Assembly: GCA_905221605.1 (NCBI GenBank)
Contig: CAJNDS010001624.1
Location: 671,501-735,500, forward strand
From: Symbiodinium natans
Lineage: Eukaryota > Sar > Dinophyceae > Suessiales > Symbiodiniaceae
DNA: 64,000 nucleotides
Direction of reading: 5' to 3'
This document shows, piece after piece, positions 11,700-22,340 of the stretch. The translations under genes were made by a program, and so were the position numbers. Each line of letters starts with the position of its first letter. Position 1 is the stretch's first letter. The notes under the pieces are model-generated. The model was not told where the DNA came from and did not search any database. It saw only the letters and a list, made by a program, of their open reading frames with translations.

Positions 11700-14319
11700 A
11701 GCACATGATGGATCAGATTTGAGTGTGTGTGTGTGTGTGTCTTCTGTTTGATCGTTGAATCAATCATGGTTGCTGAATATAGCATGCACGAGTTCACATG
11801 TCATAATCTGACATTGACACAAAGTCGTTACGGTACCGGACAACCTTTGATACAGATTCCAAACCAAATCACAACCGAAAATTTGGAAAGTGAGTCAATC
11901 AGATCAGTTCTTTAACATACACAAGTGCAGGAGCTTCACGACGTTTGGCCAGGCTGCAAAGCACACATTTCATCGTGGACCCAAGGGGTGAGACTGCATG
12001 GGCAACACCTCCTGTAGGGGACAACCCGGGCGCTCGGGCGCTCCTTTAGCAATGCATTCTTCCAGGGCATAATCACACGTTGCGTGAGAAAAAGTTCAGA
12101 AGACCACCAACCCCTGATTGGGACGCCGCAAGGTCCGGGTGACACTCCTCCTGGTCTCACAATGTCTCACTTGCGCGCGGAAGGACGCTGCCCGCGACGA
12201 GATGCACCCGCGAAGCACCATGCTTGTTGGAGATCTGAATGTGCGTGTAGAAGTTGTCGCTGATCCGGCTGGGGATGGGGCCACAACCAGCCTCTGAGTC
12301 ATACTCCTCCTGCCAAGGGTAAAGGAACAACGAGCAAGTTACAGTATCGGACTTTGCAAAAGAAAGGATCAGCACGAGCATCTGGGTCTGACTTTACCGA
12401 AAGGAAAGCAAGAAGGCAGCGCACAAGCACTTCATGCCTCCAGTTCGACTACTCAGCTGCAGAATGCCTGCGCACAGTCACATGCGGCAAGTACCAAGGC
12501 AGATCTTGTTCATCTTGTTCAAATTGCATGAGAATCTAAGCGACGAGCCGCCAGAAACCCCAGCAAGAGCCCGGGCACTCAGAGTATGGCCTTTCAGGAA
12601 TCCGGTTACGATGAGTCCGAAGGTGGCTCAGCTTGCACCAGCCTTTCACATGCCCGGCACCGACGAATGGGAGGAGCAGGAGAGGCCTTGGCAAAGCTTT
12701 GTGCCGTCATAAGCCGTAACTTTCTGTGTTCTTGCCTGGGTTACCTAGGTGAACCACAGCCAATCAGAAGTGAGTGCCGTGCGCCAGCACCATCTGTCAA
12801 GAAGGCCAGCCTCGCCTCCACCTGTACGATGGTAAAGCCATGAATACCCGTGAATACGTGTCAAAGCCAAAAGGGTGTCCCTGCCTGCATTAGCTTCTTT
12901 CGCAATGTGTTCCGCCGGTTCTTCTTACGAGTTCCCACCTCACAGAAGCCATGACAATATCAACAGAAGAGAAGCAAAGGTTCTGAGAAGGGTTTGATTC
13001 AAAATCACAGTGCAGGGAGAACCCCTATCCAGCTCATCCGAGTCACTAAGCACCACCCGAAATTCCACATGGCCCCCCCCCCACGCATGGAGCATGTTTC
13101 CCCTGTGAGCTTCAATACAATCAATAGTCAGAGCCTCAGACCGCCAAATATGAGAACGCTATCTTAGGGTGCAGAAGGGACAGCTGTAGCCAATGCCGTC
13201 GGACAGACTTAGCCGGGTACAATCAATGACTACCTTTCATCAAACCCCGCTGGCCTCTTTTGCAAGGCAGGATTGCAGAGCACCGGCTTGCAGCTGCAGC
13301 TCTTCCGCCTTAGCAGCGGCAAGACCCATCCAAGATTTGCACGTCGAGCAACGCGAAACAAACAAATGAGCCATGCCAAAAACGGCAACCGCGTCGGACG
13401 TATGCAAAGCTTTGCACACTGAAACGGTCGAGGAAGTGGTGGTAGATGCCTGAACGTGTTTGCAGCATCTGCTCTTGGGCACCTGCGAGTTCTGTCAGAG
13501 AATCGCCTAGACCTTAAACTTCAGTGTCTTCAGGCCTTTCATCTCCGAGTGCTCCGGGCACCAGTACCTGATCGGAGTGCAGACTGTCAGCCCGACGTGT
13601 AATGCCTGAAAAGTGAAAAAGGTTGCCCGAATCGAAGACACATGGCAAGCAGCACTCACACGACACAACAACACTTACGAAGCAACCCTATACGACCCTG
13701 GACCCACCGACTGAATCGTTTACATCCGATCGTCTGGGCGTCGCGCTCGCCGCTGCTGGTGGCATCACAGGCGTCGCATACCAGGACCAATGCTCGGCCT
13801 TCGAATTCTACGTAAGTTGAATGCAAATACGAGTCTGCATTTCTGACCAAAACCTTGAGGCATGCCATGTTAAGATGCAGGCAGACTGCACAAACCCTGC
13901 CGCCATGATGAGTATCCTTAGCCATATCAGCTGTTGCTCGGATACTTCCTGCATTCCTTGCTCGTGTTTTTGTTTTCCTTCTTCTTCTTCTGCTGGGCAT
14001 GGCATGGGGGGCAGGGCAAAGCCCTGACCCACGCGCACGAGTGCGCCCGGGTCCCGTCCGGAGGTCTGTGACACGTGGTGACAGACATACGCAGGAGAGG
14101 ATTCCCCCTTGACAACACTAAAATAACTGTCTAAACACAAAACCAACACTGGTGCTCTAGTTCCCTCTTCTAGGTCGGCAAGAAAGAAAGACGTCGCTCT
14201 CTTACGGCCTTATCTCACAGCACGAAGTGATCCCTGTCTCCATTTTCACCTTGAACTCCCTCCACCCACCCACCCACCCACTCACTCACTCACGCGCAAT
14301 GATGTCCCTGAAGTCCTCC

Positions 14320-14359
<40 letters not shown>

Positions 14360-17300
14360 GCTCATGCCACCAAAGCCATGGCAACCGCCAAACTCTCGCA
14401 AGTTCTGTTGCGCCGAGGCGCTCTGAAACGTGCACCGGCCTACGGGTGGCTTGCTGCCTCTCACTATTTGAATCTGTTCGCGGAGGCTTTCCGCCCCTCT
14501 GTCACCCGGTTCTTTTTTTCCACCTCCCCACTTCTCTTTGCCACTTCCCACCTCTTGCCACACTCCTTGCAACACTCCCTTGCCACCGAGGTGCCCAGGG
14601 TGAGGAGCACTCCGAGCAGCGGCCAACCACGGAAGCACTGCCCTCGCGCCAGAAAGACTTAGACTTTGTGACTTTGTCTCACAAGGCAACAACATTCGGC
14701 CCCCCAATGGCCCAATGAATGCCCACAAAATGAGATGCAACTAAAAAGGCAAATAAAGGCAAATAAGCAGCCACAAAAAAATCGAAGAAAGACAGCCCAA
14801 GAGCAGAAAGAGCAGAGACTTCTGGCAAGCGGATGGCAAGGCACTGAGCGCATCTGCGCTCTCTTGTCGAAGACAAAGTTGGCTCCCTGAAAATGTCCGC
14901 CATCAGGAAATGCCTCGCAACCCGGGCCATCCGTACAGTTGAGACATGACATCAGGCGCAGGCACAGATGACAATGCGACTTGAGGTGTTGATTGCCAAG
15001 CCTCAAGGTATCGATGGATGCCACCTTCGAGCTGGAACCTCCCCAACTACAACAGGCCCGCTGGATTCGCGGGTGGCCATGAGTGGGCGCACACAGGGGT
15101 GGAGCTGTCGCCCAAGTCCTTGAGCCTGCGCCTCAGATAGGCTGATGCCTGAGCAGGAAAGAAGCAAAGCAGAGCAGACTGGGCTAGACTTCTTACTCTC
15201 CGACTCACTCCTGCCATACGGCTGCTCCTCACTCATACCTACTCGTACTCACACGCATACCTACACGTACTTATACCTACGGACTCCCCACGTTGATGTG
15301 CCGGCCTTCTCACATCGTATTCCTCCTGTGCCTCAGTAGCTGGGCAGCAGTGTCAACTTCTCGCCTTGTCATCGCTGCCCAATATGTGCCGATCTCAGCA
15401 GGAGAGGATGTGTCTCAGCAAACGAGGCTGGAGCAGTACAGCATCACAGTGCGGCCTCGCAGATCCTGACCAAAAGAAACTCTAAACACGACTACTAGCA
15501 GGCACCAGGACCAGCAAACAGTGGCATCTAGTCATCTAGTCATCAGCCATACCTGTATGTTGTCTTTTACAAATCGAGGCCATTGAGCTGTGTGCCTGGC
15601 AGGGGCCGAGAAGGCGAGCTGATTCTGAAAGCTCATATGGCCTTAGTCCGTGACGTCATGCCCGGATCGATGGCACCATCGAAATGGCCCACATCGTACC
15701 TGCTCAGCCGAAGTGTCGATTGGCCCTCCACTCTCACAAAAGACACAGTATGAAAGTCCGCAAGAGGCAGCAAGAACAATCAGCGAGCACTCGAACGTGT
15801 TCCGCACATCAATGAGTCGCAGCCTGAGAGCGGGAAGATGCTTAGCAACAGAGCCTGCATCGAGGAACTACAAGGAGAGGATATGTTCCGAAATATCCAT
15901 GAGCGCGGACCTTTCAGGCAACAGCATCTAAAACAGCATCTAAGCCATGCGCTCCTCCGAATTTTGATGGAGTTGGGAGTGGAACCTGCACTTTTTGAAT
16001 TTGCCACTGTTCACGACTTTGGCTATGCTAAAATGCCGCTGGCTGCACTCTTGCGGCGACAAGCGCGTCCCAGCCTCCCGACTCCGCACATCACGGCCAC
16101 ACACGATGGTAAGAAGGGGCCAGTGACAGACTAGTGACAGTGCTGATTTCTCGGTTCGAGTCTTCCCACCTCGGTGTGAACGTCCAGTGGCTCCGGTTCC
16201 TGGAGCCCAAAGCCAACGAGCTCTGAAACCTTCAAGGGTGCCCCGACAATATCTGGGTGATTTGCTTTGGCAGAAGCAGGATGAACAGGATGCAACAGGA
16301 CCGGCCTTCTTCACAACAAAGTCAGGGAAGAGGTTCTGATCAGACCTGGGCAGTGATGGGCAGTGGTGCCGGAACAGAGAAAGTGATGTTGCAAGAGCTT
16401 GGCTCTGCCCTTGCATGAAGCATTGGTATCAAGCGAAGGCGGCAAAGACCAAACTGCTGGCTGCCCCAGAGGCTTCTAAAGGTTTCTAAGAGGCTTAAAA
16501 GGCTTCTGGCTAGGCAATGCAGATCTGTCCCAGGCTCGCACGCAGGGCTCCTGAGACAAACGAGCCCCTGGATTGTTGCCAGTACATTCCCCCTTGGGCC
16601 ATCAGACGGCTCAGAGAGAAGTGGAGAAGTCAAACAAGTCCTCTTCCAGTCGATCTGGCTGTCGAAGAAGCTTTGAACGGCAACCTCCACGCCAACACGC
16701 AGACTCTGTTCGATCGTCCGTTCGCTTAATCTCAGAGCTGGGCTTCATAAGCCATCACTGCAGCTGCTGGCCCTTGAACGGTGCCATTGATGCCCTGAGA
16801 ATTCACACACTTCAGCATTAGAACCTCCTTTGCCAAACTAGCTGGAAGAAGCTCTTCACTCGAAACTGAGGAGAGGGGTACAAACTCCCTCCGCTATGGC
16901 ACAAAGGGACAACAAGTTTTCGCCCCGAGTTCCAAGTAGCTTCTTTTGCCAAAGCGCCTTGAAAAGACCCGGCGGTGCAACAAAGAGAACAGACACACAC
17001 GCGAAACAAACCAATTCTGCCACGTTTGCAGTGCAATCGTTACTTTAGCCCCCAATCGAGCGAACTTCGACAAGTGTTGCAGAGATCGCAATAGCAAGCT
17101 AATGCTCAGCAGCAGCTTTGAGTAGAACAAGGAACCAAGAAACTAAAGACGACAGGCAAGAACTGAGAAAAGCACAAGTACCACACGTGGTTCGCGCTGT
17201 TCCAGTTGACTGCTTCGTCGCTTCACAAGACACACAAAGCAGTTCCGCAGCATGGCTTTGTAAATTTCCTGCCAATCAGGTATCCGCCGAGGCCTCGGGC

Positions 17301-17440
17301 CGCAGGTGTATAGGTTGTCAGCTCCCCCCAAGCCCAAAGCCACACATCGGCCCCCTTTTTTTGCCTGGAAAGGTACCCCATGGTACCCCTCCGTGAGCTA
17401 CCACAATCTGAAAGTGGACGGTTCGCCAGGACCAGGGGGT
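11700..17440. other. No gene recognised; simple repeats only
   Basis: Open frames up to 163 codons occur, but the longest (plus 14227-14718 and its minus shadow) run across a microsatellite. No domain, exon chain or RNA gene is recognisable. A TG run lies at 11721-11740. This is the longest stretch of the window without an identified gene. Confidence 0.45.
14262..14358. repeat. Microsatellites (CCCA)n, (CACT)n and (AC)n
   Basis: A short CCCACCCACCCA run and CACTCACTCAC are followed by an uninterrupted AC run at 14322-14358. Confidence 0.95.
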
Positions 17441-17441
17441 A

Positions 17442-17446
<5 letters not shown>

Positions 17447-17487
<41 letters not shown>

Positions 17488-17512
17488 CCCCCCCCCCCCC
17501 CCGCCCCTGCCC
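17447..17512. repeat. Poly-C tract (about 65 nt)
   Basis: Nearly pure C follows AGGGCC and is interrupted only by single T or G residues. It lies about 30 bp upstream of the left LTR, in the pre-insertion flank. The exact length is likely to be unreliable in an assembly. Confidence 0.9.
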
Positions 17513-17538
17513 TCCCCGCTTGCTTGAGGAACCTTGAA

Positions 17539-17543
17539 CCCTA
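17539..17543. repeat. Target-site duplication, left copy (CCCTA)
   Basis: CCCTA directly precedes the left LTR and recurs directly after the right LTR at 26307-26311. A 5-bp duplication is the usual integrase footprint of LTR retroelements. The base before it can be counted in too, depending on where the LTR end is drawn. Confidence 0.8.
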
Positions 17544-17819
17544 TGCGGAGCATTGTATAGGTCCAGGTTGGAAGGGTAAAACACCCGCGAACATATTTGG
17601 CTCAAGGCTCAAGGATGGCCGGAAGCTGTCCGTTCGCTCTTAAAAAGTTAGGCCGCTGGGGTTTGGGGTTTGGTTACAGTAAGGGTCCTTTCCCCTCCCG
17701 TTTGGTTACTTTGGGCCTGAGGGATTTTCTCTTGTGGTTCGGTCTGGGGAATTCATTCAGGGCAACTATTGAGGGTGATATTTGGGCTGGCTCCTTGTCC
17801 CCGTGGGTTGCCCCCCGTA
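17544..17819 (+). repeat. Left (5') LTR
   Basis: It begins TGCGGAG and ends CCCCCCGTA. It contains a spliced-leader-like stretch (17585-17606), a GGGGTTTGGGGTTTGG run near 17657-17672 that resembles telomeric repeat, and an incidental 76-codon frame also present in the right LTR. No perfect tRNA-complementary primer site follows; the adjoining GGTTATGAGCCC is only a weak candidate. Confidence 0.85.
17585..17613 (+). other. Spliced-leader relict inside the left LTR
   Basis: TTTGGCTCAAG (17596-17606) matches the last 11 bases of the dinoflagellate 22-nt spliced leader exactly. The preceding 11 bases match only partly. A second GCTCAAG follows at once (17607-17613). Tandem truncated leader ends are the expected scar of repeated trans-splicing and reverse transcription. 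The same sequence lies in the right LTR at 26072-26100. Confidence 0.65.
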
Positions 17820-17886
17820 GGTTATGAGCCCAAATTAGGTTCCCTGCGGTTAAGCGTTTTTCTCAAGGATTCTGGGTTGAGAAGCA

Positions 17887-19160
17887 ATGCCTTCGCCCAA
17901 AAAATGGCTTCAGCCCTCCGTGCATGGTGACAAAAGTGGTGGAGCTGACAGCGGAGTGGATAGTGGTGCAACTGGTTCTCAGGTTGAAGAAGCGGCGCTG
18001 GAAGAAGAAATGCCTGGTACTGCAGAAGAACAACTGGAGGGAACGTCAGTTGCTGGAGACCCCAATGAGGGCATAGATCCCAATGCGGGTATGGTTGAAA
18101 ATGCTGAAGGTGAAAGACGAGCTGTTTCTGTATCACCAAAACCTGGAGAAAAAAGGAACTGGGATGAAACTGGTGGTATAGACCGTGAACTGGAGGCGAC
18201 CGTTTTACGCGTGTTGCTGAGGCATGGGTATCAGCCGTCGACTTCAACTTCGGGCCGAATGGTCGATCAAGGGGCTCAGACCAATCTGAGTGGAGCGGTG
18301 TCGCAAGTTTCCAGGAAACCTCTGAACAAGATAAAAGGGGATCCCTCAGCGAGTTCCATGTGCGATGAAGGCGGTGATGAAAAGGAGACAAAGGGTGCGG
18401 ACAGCTTTGAAGCTGCACCTACTGCTGAATACGCCATGGGGGAGGAGGAGATCCTAGAGATGGAGGTTGAAAGGATGCGCCAGTTGTCTGAAGAGGCGGA
18501 TGAGATGCGCCAAGTCTCTGAAGAGGATGGTTTTCAGAAAGACGAGCATCTGATCCAAGCGTGTGATGGGACAACCTGGGACTGGCATTTCCACGAAGCT
18601 GGGAGACAGTATTATTACTGCCTGGATACGCAGGAGAGCAAGTGGACACTGCCGGATGTAGGTGAAAAGATGGAAAGTGACAAGGTGGTTGAGTCTCTTT
18701 CAGGCAATGGACTGGAGTTGGAGACTGCACTGGGTCCTTCATCGTCTACTCCGACAGCTGAGTCTACAAGGGCGTTCCAAGGTAGTGTAGATAGTGTAAA
18801 TAAGGAATTATTTTCCTCTACCATCGGGGATAGCGGTCTTAGGGGTGGTAAAGCTGCTGAGACCTCGGGTTCTCCAAGGGAGGATAGAATTTCTGGATTC
18901 CAAACAGACATGGCTGGAGAACACCTGGATCGGGAAGGAATCGAAGCACTTTCTGAGGGTGACGCAGCGGTGAAATCTGTGGATCTGGAGGACAAGATTC
19001 CCAATGCGAAGGCGAATGCTGTGTCGGTTACCAAGGAGCAGGTGGGAGATAAAATTTCTGGCATTCAGGAGGTTGGTCCTGGAGATGAGGATGATGGAGA
19101 AAGAAGGTTGTGCGTTACGACTGAGGAGGTTTCTCCGTCGCCATGGATTCCACCACTCAG
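17887..19160 (+). pseudogene. Element ORF1, segment a: acidic protein with WW domain
   Basis: The ATG at 17887 lies 67 bp inside the left LTR boundary and opens about 420 codons in one frame. The protein is rich in Glu, Gly and Ser and looks mostly disordered. Residues ~228-260 form a WW domain: a tryptophan (TWDWHF), then GRQYYYCLDTQESKWTLPD with the second tryptophan and the proline. WW domains bind proline-rich ligands and are common in RNA-processing proteins. Around 19130-19160 the acidic coding signal passes to the next frame (a -1 shift), so the frame's own stop at 19177-19179 is not the natural end. The role in the element is unknown; it could serve as a Gag-like RNA-binding or assembly protein. 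Confidence 0.7.
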
Positions 19161-19755
19161 AGGGAGGCTTCTGGAATAACTGGAGACGCAGTTATTTTGC
19201 TAAAAAAGGACGATGAGGCCTGGAGCGCCAATGAAGCGCGGACTGGTGCGCAAGAGAAAACCTGGAGTGCAGAGGAGGCACGGGTTGAGGCGCATGTGGT
19301 TTCATGTTCCGCGGATGACTGCAACAATGGGGCGCAGGTCTCCGTAGTAGCCGACGATGGAGGCTCACAGGTGGACGCACTAGTGCAGCCTGAAGTTGGC
19401 GGCGAGGAACAGAATGATGAAGGCCACACCGGAGCCAATGGGGCAGCTGCGGCCGACGATGATGGTGTTATTTCCCCCTTGGTAACCATGGAGCCAAAGG
19501 ATCCTACAGTGGAAGAAAATGTGCCTGCTGTAGATGACCAAGAAAAGGACCCGGATGGGGTCTCTTCCTCCAAAAGGGAGGAGACATTGCCGACTGGAAG
19601 TTTGCTGGAAGTCGACACCGTGCAGGCTTCAACAGGGAAGGCAGAGCCTTTGGCAAAAAAGGATGATGGTTCTGTGTCACTGGAGTGCAAGGTGAATGAT
19701 CTTGTGGAACTCACTGGTGTACAGGACGAGCAGCTTGGTCCAATGGTGGAAGCAA
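19143..19755 (+). pseudogene. Element ORF1, segment b: low-complexity acidic region
   Basis: It continues segment a in the -1 frame with the same Glu/Asp/Ala-rich composition. It includes a degenerate internal repeat of roughly 12 residues (WSANEARTGAQEKT followed by WSAEEARVEAHVV). No folded domain is evident. Near 19755-19765 (the GGGG in CAAGGGGCCG) the signal moves a further -1 into segment c. The shift sits in a short homopolymer, which fits a one-base deletion in this copy, real or from assembly. Confidence 0.6.
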
Positions 19756-19756
19756 G

Positions 19757-20419
19757 GGCGTTCAAGGGGCCGAAGAAAGTGTGCCGGTTTCTGAACAAAC
19801 GAATGAAGTACCCAATGAGGCAGCCCCAGCTACACATGGAAAGCATTGCTATGAAAAGGGAGATAAGATCACTGGAATTGTTTGCTACATCAATGTGCAT
19901 GGAGCTTATTTGGAATATGGTGATCTGGATGTATTGATTCCTGCGGAAGGGAAAAATACCCTTCTTTTCAAGGTCGGTGATACCGTGCAATCAGAAGTGC
20001 AAAGAGTGGAACAAGATGGTACTGTGATCTTGGACACCTACCTGTTTCTGGAAGAGGATGAAGATGAGGACCCTTCCTCTGCGCTGCGAAAATGGAAAGA
20101 CAGCGGTTCAGGTACGTGGTGGAGAGATTCATGGTATGCTGGTCAATGGTACCAAGATTCCGACGGTCAATGGGACTGGAAGTCGGAAGAATGGCAATCC
20201 TACGAGTGGTTTGCCGATCAGCGGTTATCCTCGGAAGAACGAGATGAAGCCGTTCAAAAACAACTCTGTGGAGAAAAAACTTATAGAGCACTCCTGGAGA
20301 ATGGAAAAAATGAAAAGGAGTATTTGGGCAAGATCACTGGGATGTTGCTGAATCGTCGAATGGACGAGGTCAGAGAGTTGGTGGCAGATCCTGCACTGAT
20401 AAAAACGAAGCTCGACTAG
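19757..20419 (+). pseudogene. Element ORF1, segment c: S1 RNA-binding domain
   Basis: This frame carries an S1 (OB-fold) RNA-binding domain at about 19850-20040: KGDKITGIVCYINVHGAYLE, then a vDVLIPAEG-like turn, then FKVGDTVQSEVQRVEQDG and VILD. It is followed by a Trp-rich stretch (20115-20215) with several W-Y/W-D pairs and a charged helical tail. It ends with TAG at 20417-20419 and a second in-frame TGA four codons' length later, so this may be a genuine end of a first protein. The sequence AGTGACTAGCATACAAT then leads to an ATG at 20438 in the same frame. Confidence 0.7.
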
Positions 20420-20437
20420 CAGTGACTAGCATACAAT

Positions 20438-21535
20438 ATGCTGTGCAATGAAGGTTGGACGCCCAGTGGTACAGAAGATGCAGGTTTGGAAAAAATAAAA
20501 TATCCCCGGAAGCAGTACCACAATGCGCTTCACGACCTGGCACGTCAAAGGAAAAAATATAGTGCAGCGGTCGTAGGTGAAGCAGTGGCAACGTTGCTAG
20601 ACAAGGGAGAAGATGAACACTGGAATGAGCTCTGGTTGGATTCAAAAAAGTTTTTGCAGGAGCTTGATGGTGCGGTTGAAGCTATGCGTGCACGGGAGCA
20701 AAGGCCAATGGAAACCTACCTGGACCCGGACAAGTACAAAAAGGTTTATATGACGCCAAAACCTGTGTCGAAAGGGTATACAAAGCTGTGCAAATTTTAC
20801 AATCTAGGGAGGTGTCGCAATGGAAGCGATTGTCCCTATGAGCATCGTCGTCATGGTGAAGGGTGGCCAGAAAGAGGTCCAAATGAATCCGAGACCAGCC
20901 AAAATACTGGCGATGAGGATGGGGACATCGGTGGCCCTCCAACTGATGAAGGTGCAGTGGATGAGGTACAGCAGGAACGGGAGGATTCAGCCTTCCGAGC
21001 CCAGTACAACTACGGCAAAGGGGCGTCAAAGGGTGAGCCTACATCGGTTGAGCCAAAAAAGCAGATGTGTCTGTACTACAACCGAGAGGGTTGCAAATTC
21101 GGAAATGCCTGCAGATATATCCACGACGACAAAGCGGTATTGGAAGGGACTTGGGAACCTGGCAAATCTTGGGACAATGCCTCCCGAAAGGCCATGAGGG
21201 ATGAAGGGTTCCACCATTGCTGCTTCGACTATTACCTCAAAGGGAAGTGTCGCGTGCGATATGGTCCTTGCAGATTTTCTCACGCTGAAATGTCGGAAGA
21301 TCGACTGACTCGGCTGAAATATTTGGCGAACGTGGCAAACCAGGTCAGGTTCCAAAAAGAAAGAGGACTGGAGATTACAGACAGAAGTACTTTCAAACCA
21401 CCTGTAATTGGGGGAGCTGAATCTTCATCGTCCTCAGCACCGCAGGCGTTGCAAATGACCAATGTGTCCAAAAAGGAAGGTGTGGTCGATACACTGGATG
21501 AAGCAGAAGCAGATGTACAAAAGGATTCGGTTGGC
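20438..21535 (+). pseudogene. Element ORF2, segment a: three CCCH zinc fingers
   Basis: About 365 codons begin with a basic helical region, followed by three CCCH fingers. Finger 1 is LCKFYNLGRCRNGSDCPYEH (C-x7-C-x5-C-x3-H, residues ~117-137). Finger 2 is MCLYYNREGCKFGNACRYIH (C-x7-C-x5-C-x3-H, ~209-229). Finger 3 is CCFDYYLKGKC followed by RVRYGPCRFSH (C-x8-C-x6-C-x3-H, ~260-282). CCCH fingers bind single-stranded RNA in mRNA-metabolism proteins. LTR elements normally use CCHC knuckles in Gag instead, so these may be a functional substitute, which is inference. Near 21530 the signal moves +1 into the next segment. Confidence 0.75.
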
Positions 21536-22340
21536 AGAGTCCACCACTGTACTGCTTCAAGATCCAGAAGAGCCAATAGAACATTGGATGGCTCGCAACC
21601 AACACCTGTGGGTATACACACCTCAAGTAAGTGAGGTGATGATCAAGCTTGGTGTGACCAACGTCAAAGAGCTCCAGGAGTATATCTTCGTGGAAGATTT
21701 GGTTGAAAAAGGGGTCAACAAGGTGACTGCCTGCAAAATTCTGAAGCTGGTTGGCGGTGTCCGATACCGGCCAATGTTGCCGGATGTGGCTGTTTCTACC
21801 AATGCGTCGGTACGCGTGGAGCAATCTTCTGGAAGCCGTGAAGCTGGAAGGGATGCAGCGAGAACCATCTCTCAGGTGCGAGAAGCTGAAGGTCACGGTA
21901 CAAAAGAGATGCCGCGAGGGTCGTATAGGGAGATCCTCAACAGCCGCTACTGTGAAGCTTGGACTCTTGAGCAAAGGTCTCCGCTGTGCGTGCAGAAGTT
22001 GCAGTTGGTGGGAATGGGAGTGCCACCGGTTAACCCGCCTAAAAAGGGTTTTCGAACAAGGTCAAACCCCGTGAAGAGGGGACGACCCCTGCTGAATCGG
22101 AAACAGGTACAACGTGTGCCACGTTCTTATTCGAATCGGCGCATGCGGCCAGCAGAGGTCGTGGAAAAGCCAAAGCCGTTGCAACCTCCTCGTGGTGGTT
22201 TATCTTTTCGATTTAGCAGATCATGGGCAGATTTGGAGGACGATGATCATGATGGAGCGTTGGTCTCCTACGCCGCGTCCTCGGGAGAGTCCAGTGCGGA
22301 GGAAGCTGCCGAAGCTCAGAGGTTAAAAGAAGCCCTTTGC
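21530..22340 (+). pseudogene. Element ORF2, segment b: SAM-like helical domain
   Basis: Read in the +1 frame relative to segment a. At about 21620-21760 a helical block has the pattern of a SAM or helix-hairpin-helix fold: SEVMIKLGVTNVKELQEYIF, EDLVEKGVNKVTACKILKLV and a closing GG. Downstream is a basic, Pro/Arg-rich stretch and an acidic patch (WADLEDDDHDG, then SSGESSAEEAAEAQ). The next frame change (-1) falls somewhere between 22340 and 22560, where both frames are open, so it cannot be placed exactly. Confidence 0.5.

Noticed and set aside
17544-17820. 76-codon frame repeated at 26084-26347, which could be a duplicated small gene
   Set aside because: It lies wholly inside the LTR, and both copies are the two LTRs. 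No independent evidence of coding.
17820-17840. Primer-binding site after the left LTR
   Set aside because: GGTTATGAGCCC is only weakly similar to the complement of a methionine tRNA and lacks a clean TGG start, so it is not annotated as a site.
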